NCBI RefSeq assembly: GCF_003148845.1
Contig: NZ_QGHA01000003.1
Location: forward strand, 276,928 to 340,927
Reading direction: 5' to 3'
Source of the DNA: Mucilaginibacter oryzae
GTDB lineage: Bacteria; Bacteroidota; Bacteroidia; Sphingobacteriales; Sphingobacteriaceae
Length of the DNA: 64,000 nucleotides
Shown here: in pieces, positions 54,142-61,744 of the stretch
Layout of the letters: every line of letters starts with the position of its first letter
Numbering within the stretch: the first letter of the stretch is position 1
Position numbers and translations under genes: made by a program
The notes under the pieces: model-generated
What the model was told of the DNA's origin: nothing
Database searches by the model: none
What the model saw: the letters and a program-made list of their open reading frames with translations, nothing else

Positions 54142-54520
54142 GAACCTCTAAAAATCCATTAAACCACTCTGTTAGCACTCCATAAGGCTGTCACGGACAA
54201 ACTATTTGCTGAGTATTTATGTTCAGGGCGATAAATAACTCAACAGCGCCGGTACAATTAATCAGGTAGTGCTTATACGGTGCTATTACCTAAATGGTTC
54301 CGTTTAAAAGTTTAAACATTAACTTTTCGGCAATTTTATTTAACGAAGAAGAAAGTAGTTAAACCGTAAATCACTAATTACCTGACGGTTCCCATCCAAT
54401 CCGGCTTAAACAAAAAGAAAAAACCAAGCCTGTTTAACATAATGATTACAGTTAGTTAAATTTTGCTTATCATCGGCGGAGGGCAACTTAAATACCTTTG
54501 AAACCAAATACTCATTTTAA
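54142..54520. other. Divergent intergenic region
   Basis: About 379 bases between the adhesin (minus) and the metallophosphatase (plus). It is AT-rich. A TACCTTTG box at 54493-54500 lies 20 bases before the phosphatase start without a well-spaced upstream TTG. No gene or strong repeat is seen. Confidence 0.4.
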
Positions 54521-55492
54521 ATGAAACGTAGGGATTTTATTAAAAACACCACCATTACGGCGCTCAGCGCATCTGTTATAACACCCTTAGCCGCCATGGC
54601 CTCTGAAAATGTAACCCATTTTGAAAGCGATGACCTTTCGCCGTCGGCAAGCCTGAAAGATGAATTTAACGTACATTTTATGGCTATCGGCGATTGGGGC
54701 CGCAATGGCGAATACGACCAGACCGAGGTAGCCAGGCAAATGGGCCTGTGGGGCGCAGCCAATCCCAACGATTTTGTGATTTCTGTTGGGGATAACTTTT
54801 ATCCGCTGGGCGTAATCAGTGAAAACGACCCGCTTTTCCACTATTCGTTCGAAAATATTTATACCGCGCATTCGCTGCAATGTAACTGGTACCCGGTTTT
54901 AGGCAACCACGACTGGGGGGCCGATCCGCTGGCGCAGGTACGCTACAGTAAGGTAAGCCGCCGCTGGAATATGCCCTCTCTATACTATAAAAAAGAATTT
55001 TCGCTGGGCAAAACTGATAAAGTATTAATGCTGATGATTGATACTGACCCTATGCTTCACGACGATAAAAAGCAGCAGGTTGAGGAGCAGATGGTATGGA
55101 TTAACGAGCAACTCAAAAACGCGGGGGCCGATGTTAAATGGAAAATGATCATCGGGCACCACCCCTACTACACCGTTGGCCCGCGGATTAAAAACTACGA
55201 TACGCTAACCATCCGCGAAAAGCTGGCCGGTATTTTTGAGAAGTATAAAATTGATGTTTACCTTTCGGGGCATGATCATTCCCTGCAGCACCTCAAACCT
55301 GAAGGATATACGCACCAGTTTATATCGGGTGCCGGTTCTGAACTTACCCCGGTTACATCGGGCATCCCCTACAGTAAATTTGAGGCGTCGGAGCATGGGT
55401 TTATGTACTTTGCCATCAACAGTAATAAACTGCATGTGAAAGCTATCAACATGGCTGGTAAGGTTTTGTACGAAACTACATTGACGAAGTAG
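54521..55492 (+). CDS. Tat-exported metallophosphatase (purple-acid-phosphatase-like)
   Basis: The 323-residue protein starts MKRRDFIKNTTITALSASVI, a twin-arginine signal (RR-D-F-I-K). It carries a calcineurin-like metallophosphoesterase domain with IGDWGRNG (D58), SVGDNFYPLG (D91, Y94), VLGNHDWG (N129-H130-D131), GHHPYYT and GHDHSLQH. D-x-Y spacing and GNHDW fit the TRAP/purple-acid type. It is convergent with a second phosphatase gene and beside a SusCD operon, suggesting a role in releasing phosphate from organic esters in the periplasm; substrate unknown. Confidence 0.88.
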   Translation: MKRRDFIKNTTITALSASVITPLAAMASENVTHFESDDLSPSASLKDEFNVHFMAIGDWGRNGEYDQTEVARQMGLWGAANPNDFVISVGDNFYPLGVISENDPLFHYSFENIYTAHSLQCNWYPVLGNHDWGADPLAQVRYSKVSRRWNMPSLYYKKEFSLGKTDKVLMLMIDTDPMLHDDKKQQVEEQMVWINEQLKNAGADVKWKMIIGHHPYYTVGPRIKNYDTLTIREKLAGIFEKYKIDVYLSGHDHSLQHLKPEGYTHQFISGAGSELTPVTSGIPYSKFEASEHGFMYFAINSNKLHVKAINMAGKVLYETTLTK

Positions 55493-55493
55493 C

Positions 55494-55518
55494 CCCCACC
55501 CCCCTAAGGGGTGAGCGA
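55494..55518. repeat. Degenerate G/C palindromic repeat, copy 4
   Basis: gcccccacccccctaaggggtgag is an abbreviated relative of the copies at 8416, 43801 and 43889, again directly behind a stop codon. Confidence 0.5.
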
Positions 55519-55548
55519 CCGTTTAAACTTTTTAATGCCCAAAAACAT

Positions 55549-55587
55549 AAAAAGCCGGAATGAACTATTCTCATTCCGGCTTTTTTA
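55549..55587. terminator. Bidirectional terminator between phosphatase genes
   Basis: A 15-bp stem, about 55549-55563 with 55571-55585, with A-run and T-run flanks. It serves the convergent plus-strand and minus-strand phosphatase genes. Confidence 0.88.
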
Positions 55588-55603
55588 TGTTATACAGTGC
55601 CGC

Positions 55604-56419
55604 TTAATCCAAAAACTTAGCTCTCAGCGCTTTGATATCCTTATCTGTTAAGCCGATCTGGGTTTTCAGATAATTATCTATCGAGCCGTATTGCTTTTTA
55701 ATGGCGGTAAAAGTAGCGTCGAGATATTCTTTTTTAACACTCAGCACATCTTTGGCTACATTTTCGTCAATCTTCATAAATTTCACCATGCCGTTAACCG
55801 ATTTCCGGTTCTCGGCAGCGCGGTAATAGTTCGAGGCTTCATAATCTTTCATAATGGTTTCGTACGGCACGCCCAAGCTGTACAGCAATAAGGCAGCGCC
55901 TATACCGGTGCGGTCTTTACCGGCGGTACAATGAAACACCAGGCTCTTATCTTCGGGCATGGCGAGCAACTTACCGAAAAACGGCTTGTACCTTTCGGCC
56001 AGGAAAGTAGTGTTGGCGTAATAGGCCGTCATCACCGAATCGCCATGGGTTGTTTTCCTCAGGCTCTGCATCATATTGCTGTTGGCATCATCACTTCCGG
56101 CCGGGCATAAAATATAATCGGTATTAGGGTTCAGCCTATCCGGCGCCTGTTTCGATTCCTGGGTACCGCGCAGGTCAACATCATAGGCTATTTTGCGTTC
56201 GGCTAAGGCGACCAGATCCTGATCGGTGAGCTTGCTCATATCGGCGCTGCGGTATACCTTACCCCATTTTACATGGTGTCCATCCTTAGTAGCATAACCG
56301 CCAAGATCCCGGAAGTTTACAGCGCCCTGTAATTCTACTTTACGTTTGGCGCTATCGGCAATCTGGGCTTCAGCCTGCCCCGCGAGGCAAACAGCTAAAA
56401 TTAAAATTAACTTTCTCAT
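55604..56419 (-). CDS. Secreted tyrosine/phosphoester phosphatase (Y_phosphatase3 type)
   Basis: I chose the ATG at 56419 because MRKLILILAVCLAGQAEAQ is a clear signal peptide; 17 extra codons upstream lack signal character. The product has 271 residues. The N-terminal half has VNFRDLGGYATKDG and WGKVYRSADMSKLT, signatures of the tyrosine-phosphatase-3 family. The active-site loop is H163-C164-T-A-G-K-D-R170-TG, with nucleophile C164 and R170, and YDVDLRGTQES earlier provides the helper aspartate region. It is secreted or periplasmic. It is the last gene of the SusC-SusD-phosphatase block (76 bases after SusD), so it probably acts on the ligand of that uptake system. Confidence 0.9.
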   Translation of the reverse strand: MRKLILILAVCLAGQAEAQIADSAKRKVELQGAVNFRDLGGYATKDGHHVKWGKVYRSADMSKLTDQDLVALAERKIAYDVDLRGTQESKQAPDRLNPNTDYILCPAGSDDANSNMMQSLRKTTHGDSVMTAYYANTTFLAERYKPFFGKLLAMPEDKSLVFHCTAGKDRTGIGAALLLYSLGVPYETIMKDYEASNYYRAAENRKSVNGMVKFMKIDENVAKDVLSVKKEYLDATFTAIKKQYGSIDNYLKTQIGLTDKDIKALRAKFLD

Positions 56420-56495
56420 ATCCGTTTTAAATGGAAAAAACAGAGGCCCTAAACCGGGCCGCTGTTTCAATTAATTAGTGTACGTATATATTTTT

Positions 56496-58058
56496 TTATT
56501 TGGTAAGCCAGGTATCTTTAAATACATCATCAGTACCGCCAAACTGGCTGGCGATAGCCTTCTGGTAATTAGCATTATTGGCGTTAATCTCATCTAAAGG
56601 ATACAACCAACGACGTGGTAATTTACCACCAGGAGTACCTAAACCGGTGCCACCTTCGCTAAATGCCGGTAAACCGGTACGGCGGTGGTTCATATATGCT
56701 TCCCAACCCGAGTTCATGAAAAAAGCAACATATTTTTGTTGTAAAATTTGAGCAAGAGCTGCTGTAGGTGAACTTAAATTATAGCTCACATTAGCAAGAA
56801 ATGTCGCGTTATCTGTAGTGACTGTACCTATGCTTTTACCACCTACTTCGGATATCGAAACCGTTGAATTTGCATTAACGTTTAAACCGAAATTGCTGAA
56901 TGAAGCAGCGATACCTTTATCATACCACGATTTTGCATCGGTTGCGGTAAGCGTTGGAGCCCAGCCACGGTTAATACCTTCGGCAATATTGAAGCATAAT
57001 TCAGGATAACCGATAAATATAAACGGCTCGGCAGTAGCGCCGGTAGCTGAACCAAAATAACGCATACCATTAAAGTTTGAATATTTGGCGGCGTCGTTTT
57101 GCAGGGTTGATATCGGTGTTCCCGGATCAGCGCCTATGTAGTTTGAAAAATCGCCGACATTTGTTTTAGTTACAGGCGTAGCCATTAAAAATGTGCGGGG
57201 ATCTTTTGTAGACGTTGTAATATCCAATACGGTTTTACCAACATTCATAAAGTTATTGTATGAATTACTACCCGAAGCGAAAATCGGGTAAGGAGTAGCC
57301 GTTGTATATTTATATACTACGTTATCAGTATTGGCTGTCATGATCGGATATGTAGCCGGATCACCAACAATAGCTGCAAACTGCGATTTAACGTTTAAAT
57401 CCGCGTTATCGTCTGCCCTTTTACTTAAACTTATCAATATCCTTAACCTGTAGGTATTGATAACTTTTTGCCACTGCAAATTAGTTAGGCCAAAAATATC
57501 ACCACTATCAAAAACACTTCCGGGAGAACCTAAAGTAGCCAAGATTTTGTTAGCGTCATCAAGCAACTGCAACGAGTTTTTATAAACATCGTGCTGCGTA
57601 TCAAAAACAGGCGTAAGGAAATTGATATCACCCGCCTGGCTCATAGGAACATCACCCACCCTTTGAGACAACCAGATTGCGGAATATGCGCGAAAGAACT
57701 TAGATAGTGCAAAATACTTATTGGTTGTATTGCCAAACTGGTTTTTTGCCTGAAATTCCAATTGCACTGCATATTTTAACAATTCATAGCTATGCGCACT
57801 ATACGACCAGGAATCCTCGTTAGTACCCCAATATTTAGTATAGTTTGACACCTGGAACTGGTTTGATTTATTTACATCACCAAAAGGCGCTTCTTCAGAA
57901 CGTACTAATACCGCTGTAAGGTGGTTAACGATCAGCGACACCGGAATTCTTGAATTTGAGTTAACAGCGTTGGGACTTAAATTGAGGTTACCCTTTTGGC
58001 AACCCGTGATTGACGTAGCCAAGATCACTGCAGCTGTTATTGCTTTTAAAGTTTTCAT
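56496..58058 (-). CDS. SusD/RagB-family outer-membrane lipoprotein (SusD-like_2)
   Basis: The 520-residue lipoprotein has its lipobox cysteine at C20 (ATSITGCQKG). It carries the TPR-like SusD_2 fold: YTKYWGTNEDSWSYSAHSYE, FFRAYSAIWLSQRVGDVPMSQA, FIGYPELCFNIAEGINRGW and the C-terminal NSGWEAYMNHRRTGLPAF. SusD-like proteins bind the ligand at the surface and sit as a lid on the SusC channel. It follows the SusC gene by 27 bases on the same strand. The substrate is unknown; the phosphatase gene behind it is the best hint. Confidence 0.95.
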   Translation of the reverse strand: MKTLKAITAAVILATSITGCQKGNLNLSPNAVNSNSRIPVSLIVNHLTAVLVRSEEAPFGDVNKSNQFQVSNYTKYWGTNEDSWSYSAHSYELLKYAVQLEFQAKNQFGNTTNKYFALSKFFRAYSAIWLSQRVGDVPMSQAGDINFLTPVFDTQHDVYKNSLQLLDDANKILATLGSPGSVFDSGDIFGLTNLQWQKVINTYRLRILISLSKRADDNADLNVKSQFAAIVGDPATYPIMTANTDNVVYKYTTATPYPIFASGSNSYNNFMNVGKTVLDITTSTKDPRTFLMATPVTKTNVGDFSNYIGADPGTPISTLQNDAAKYSNFNGMRYFGSATGATAEPFIFIGYPELCFNIAEGINRGWAPTLTATDAKSWYDKGIAASFSNFGLNVNANSTVSISEVGGKSIGTVTTDNATFLANVSYNLSSPTAALAQILQQKYVAFFMNSGWEAYMNHRRTGLPAFSEGGTGLGTPGGKLPRRWLYPLDEINANNANYQKAIASQFGGTDDVFKDTWLTK

Positions 58059-58085
58059 CTTTATAAAAATGTTTTATAAAATATT

Positions 58086-61000
58086 TTAGAATGTTACATT
58101 GAGGTTAAAACCGTACCTGCGGGCAGTTGTACTTTGTAATGCACCGTTTGAAGGCGCACCACCGGTTGTACCGTCGGCCGAGTTATAACCAGAAGCGTAT
58201 TGATCGATATCAAAGTCTTTGCGGGCGGCAAAGTACAACAGGTTACGACCAACTAAGGAGAACGATATTGCTTTAATAGCTGAGTTTCTGAGATATTTTG
58301 CCGGAACGTTATAGCCGATAGTAACCTCACGTAATTTGGCAAATGACCTGCTGATCATAAAGGCCTCGTCGATAGATTTAACGTTACCATTTAAATAACC
58401 CTGAACGGTAATAGGAGTAGTGTTAGGAGCAAATGTTAACTCGCTTAAATTTGAGATAACACCATTTTGAAACTTAGGCGTACCACTAACAATTTTAACG
58501 CCTGCACCTTGCTCATTACCTAATAAAGACGGAGTAGGCGCCTGCGTACCCACCTTGGTAGAATTCCACTCAGCCAAACGGGCTGCACCAATAACACCCT
58601 GAACTGTTGAAAGATCAGTACCGCCCTGACGTGCCGCGTAGTAGTTATAATCATAAATAACACCACCTATACGGCCATCAAACTGGAAACTGAAGCTAAA
58701 ATTTTTGTATGAAAAGCGGTTGTTCACACCAAAAGTAAAGTCAGGATTTAAGTGACCCAATGATCCGTAAACCTGGCTGTTTGAACCAGATGCCTTTAAC
58801 AAAGCACCACCTGCATCATAAATAATATTACCTGCCGGGTCTCTTAAAAATTTGGTACCAAATACTTCATCAACCCTATCACCTATAGCAAAATTATGGT
58901 TAGCCACAAGTGCAATTGATTGAACGTTATTATAACCGATATCTTTCAGCGTTTCCTTAAATGTTGAATAGTTTACATTCACATCCCATGAAAATCCGTC
59001 TTTATTACGGAAAGGAGACCCGGACAATGAAATCTCCCAGCCTGCTCTTTTCGTAGTAACCGCGTTTTGGTTATTAGCGTTGTAACCGGTAGCAGGATCA
59101 GTTGGGAATGGATAAATCTGCGGACCGTTTTGCGTATCAAAATAAGTAACATCCAGGCCTAAACGGTTTTTCAGGAACTTAACATCCATACCTGCTTCAT
59201 ATGATACCCTTTTTAAAGAATGCAGGTTTGGATTGGCCTTGGTGTTTGAATAAACAACCGATGGCGTATTATTGTAAAGGGATGTGTAAGAGGCAAGATC
59301 CTGGTTGCCGTAGCTTGGTCCATCATAAGAGCTATATAACTCAGTGCCATAGCCAAGCAAGGTATTAGTAGTTACACCAGGCGTGTTTTGAACCTGTGTA
59401 TATGCGCTTGCCACGGTTGATTGCGTCAAACCAGCTTTAAGCACTGCCTCAGAGGCCCTGAATTTCAGGAAACTGATAGCCTCCGGCAATTTAACATAAT
59501 CAGATACAGCGGTTGAAAGCGAAACTGAAGGATAGAAAAATTTATCATGACCAGGAGCAAAAGTTGATAATTTATCAACACGGCCCGTTGTGTTTACGTT
59601 AAGGTATTTATCATAACCGATATCAAATGAATAATAACCGCTATAAACCTGCATTTTTGAATCCCAGTTATAGGTAAGCGCTAACTGCTGCGAGTTTGAT
59701 AAAATATAAGCGTTAGGGCCTGCTAAAGCACGGGTTGTACCATAAAACGAATTATACGTAAATGAACGTGAATTACCACCTAATAAGCCCGTTACATTAA
59801 ACTTACCAAAAGTTTTGTTGTAGTTGATTTGCAGGTCGGTATTGTTTTCAAACAATTTACGGTCGTCCTGACGATAGTCACCATACCAGCCAAAATAATA
59901 CCACTTGGTGTAGGCATTTAAGTTAGCTGATGATGGCACCTGCTCGGTTCTTTCTTGGTTCCAGGTAGAGATTTGCGAGCGCAAACTTACGTTCAAATCA
60001 TTGGTGATTTTATAATTTAAACGCAGGTAAGCGTAGATATCAGTTTTGTCATGACCGCGCAGCCATTTTTTTGCCATGAACCATGGGTTATTTAAACGAC
60101 CATACTCCTGCGCGTACTGAACCAGATCCGGCACACCCATCGGGCCTTTGTAAATATCTTCAAGATCACGAACGTCATAATCAGCCGAACCATAAACCTT
60201 AAACATGTAGATGTAGCTATTAGGGCCGTAGCTAACATCCGGGATGTTCGGCGTGTATTGTTTGTTGAAGTTGATATTTCCGTCAATAGTCAACTTAGGT
60301 GTAATGTTATAGCTGGCGTTAAGGCTGAAGTTATCAGAATTTAACTTTGTATTAGGGAACATACCCTTTTGATACATGTGGGTATATGAAAACCGGGTGT
60401 TGTAATTTGAACCGCTTGCAGCCACAGCTAAATTGTTGGTTGAAATTAAACCGGTTTGCCTGAAGTTATCAAAGTTATTTTTGCCACGCGCGGTCCACGG
60501 CGTAGGTGTACGTTTGCCGGTAACCGGATCGTAAGGGCTATCATATTGGCGTAATAACTGGCCTTCAAAACGAGGACCATATTCGCCTAAACGGTTAGCG
60601 TTATCATACAAAACATCGGCAGAAGGAACGTAAACGTTGCTGTTATCTTTTGCCTGATATTCGTAGTGGTAAGCGTTACCACGACCGTATTCAGTTTGAG
60701 CCTCCGGCGAAGCGATCAGGCCGCCTTCAAATAAGGTACTGCTGTTAACGTTAACTTCCCAGCCTTTTTTATCTGTAGTACCTTTTTTAGTGGTGATGAT
60801 AATAGCGCCGTTGATACCCCTTGAACCATATAACGCAGCGGCGTTAGGGCCTTTTAACACGGTATAAGTATCGATATCATCAGGGCTGATGTTCCAGGTA
60901 TCGGAGTTGATGGGGCTGCCGTCAACCACAAACAAAAGGTCTTTGCTACCACGTAAAACAATCTCCGGGCGGCCTAACATCTCGGCATTGGTACCTACTG

Positions 61001-61466
61001 TTAAACCTGCTACTTTACCGGCCAGCGAGTTGATGGGGTTCGGATCACGGGCTTTAACCAATTCAGGGCCTTTAACTTCCTGAACGGTATAACCCAGTCT
61101 GCGGGTTTCCTTTTTCACGCCATAAGCAGTTACCACAACCTCTGATAATGCCTTTGAATCAGATTTTAGTTGAACAGAAATATTGGTTTCGTTACCGATG
61201 GTTACCTCCTGAGGTGTATACCCGATAAATTTGAAAGTTAATACTTTGCCTTTTTCAACAGCAAGCGTAAAACGGCCCTCGGTGCCTGTTACCGTACCAA
61301 AGGTTGTGCCTTTAATTTGTACACTTACGCCCGGAAGCGGGTGATTGGTTTCGTCTAAAACGATACCCCTGATTGTTAGGCTTTGTGCGAAAGAAGTGCT
61401 GTAAGCAAGCACACCTATCGCTAAAAGCATGAACAACCGTGAAATTTTGAGTAAATTTTGTTTCAT
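58086..61466 (-). CDS. SusC/RagA-family TonB-dependent receptor
   Basis: I chose the start at 61466 because MKQNLLKISRLFMLLAIGVL is the signal peptide; the frame extends 8 codons further. The 1126-residue receptor begins with a carboxypeptidase-regulatory-like domain (about 28-110: LTIRGIVLDETNHPLPGVSVQIKG) and the Bacteroidota SusC motif (VVVTAYGVKKETRRLGYTVQEV). A plug domain with LRGSKDLLFVVDGSPI and KGPNAAALYGSRGINGAIIITTKKG comes next, then a 22-strand barrel ending GFNLNVTF. With SusD it imports a bulky ligand across the outer membrane using TonB energy. A -7-like box TAGCTTTG lies at 61488-61495 on the minus strand. Confidence 0.96.
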   Translation of the reverse strand: MKQNLLKISRLFMLLAIGVLAYSTSFAQSLTIRGIVLDETNHPLPGVSVQIKGTTFGTVTGTEGRFTLAVEKGKVLTFKFIGYTPQEVTIGNETNISVQLKSDSKALSEVVVTAYGVKKETRRLGYTVQEVKGPELVKARDPNPINSLAGKVAGLTVGTNAEMLGRPEIVLRGSKDLLFVVDGSPINSDTWNISPDDIDTYTVLKGPNAAALYGSRGINGAIIITTKKGTTDKKGWEVNVNSSTLFEGGLIASPEAQTEYGRGNAYHYEYQAKDNSNVYVPSADVLYDNANRLGEYGPRFEGQLLRQYDSPYDPVTGKRTPTPWTARGKNNFDNFRQTGLISTNNLAVAASGSNYNTRFSYTHMYQKGMFPNTKLNSDNFSLNASYNITPKLTIDGNINFNKQYTPNIPDVSYGPNSYIYMFKVYGSADYDVRDLEDIYKGPMGVPDLVQYAQEYGRLNNPWFMAKKWLRGHDKTDIYAYLRLNYKITNDLNVSLRSQISTWNQERTEQVPSSANLNAYTKWYYFGWYGDYRQDDRKLFENNTDLQINYNKTFGKFNVTGLLGGNSRSFTYNSFYGTTRALAGPNAYILSNSQQLALTYNWDSKMQVYSGYYSFDIGYDKYLNVNTTGRVDKLSTFAPGHDKFFYPSVSLSTAVSDYVKLPEAISFLKFRASEAVLKAGLTQSTVASAYTQVQNTPGVTTNTLLGYGTELYSSYDGPSYGNQDLASYTSLYNNTPSVVYSNTKANPNLHSLKRVSYEAGMDVKFLKNRLGLDVTYFDTQNGPQIYPFPTDPATGYNANNQNAVTTKRAGWEISLSGSPFRNKDGFSWDVNVNYSTFKETLKDIGYNNVQSIALVANHNFAIGDRVDEVFGTKFLRDPAGNIIYDAGGALLKASGSNSQVYGSLGHLNPDFTFGVNNRFSYKNFSFSFQFDGRIGGVIYDYNYYAARQGGTDLSTVQGVIGAARLAEWNSTKVGTQAPTPSLLGNEQGAGVKIVSGTPKFQNGVISNLSELTFAPNTTPITVQGYLNGNVKSIDEAFMISRSFAKLREVTIGYNVPAKYLRNSAIKAISFSLVGRNLLYFAARKDFDIDQYASGYNSADGTTGGAPSNGALQSTTARRYGFNLNVTF

Positions 61467-61487
61467 TGCAATACAGTTAGTTTGCAA

Positions 61488-61495
61488 CAAAGCTA
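61488..61495 (-). promoter_or_regulatory. Putative -7 box of the SusCD operon
   Basis: TAGCTTTG fits TAnnTTTG and lies 22 bases before the susC start. No TTG is found at the standard spacing, so a second factor or regulator may be needed. Confidence 0.35.
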
Positions 61496-61671
61496 CCTTA
61501 GCAGTATTAAGACAGGATTTTCACATTGATAATATAAGAATAAGGAATTATAAACAAATATATTTTTAAGCTCCGTTTTATTACTTAATGTTAAATATTT
61601 CTTAATTCTTTTAACATTACCACCATTTGGCACGGCAACGGCTTACATACTTAAAAGAATCTCCAATACAA

Positions 61672-61712
61672 AAAAGAGCCGAAATCCTGGTTGGCAGGGT
61701 TTCGGCTCTTTT
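61672..61712 (-). terminator. Hairpin terminator after the barrel-protein gene
   Basis: A 13-bp stem, 61672-61684 with 61700-61712, is perfect, with a 15-base loop and T-run on both sides. It lies 33 bases behind the minus-strand gene that ends at 61745. Confidence 0.85.
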
Positions 61713-61744
61713 GTTATCGTTATCCAATTTATCCTATGAACAAA

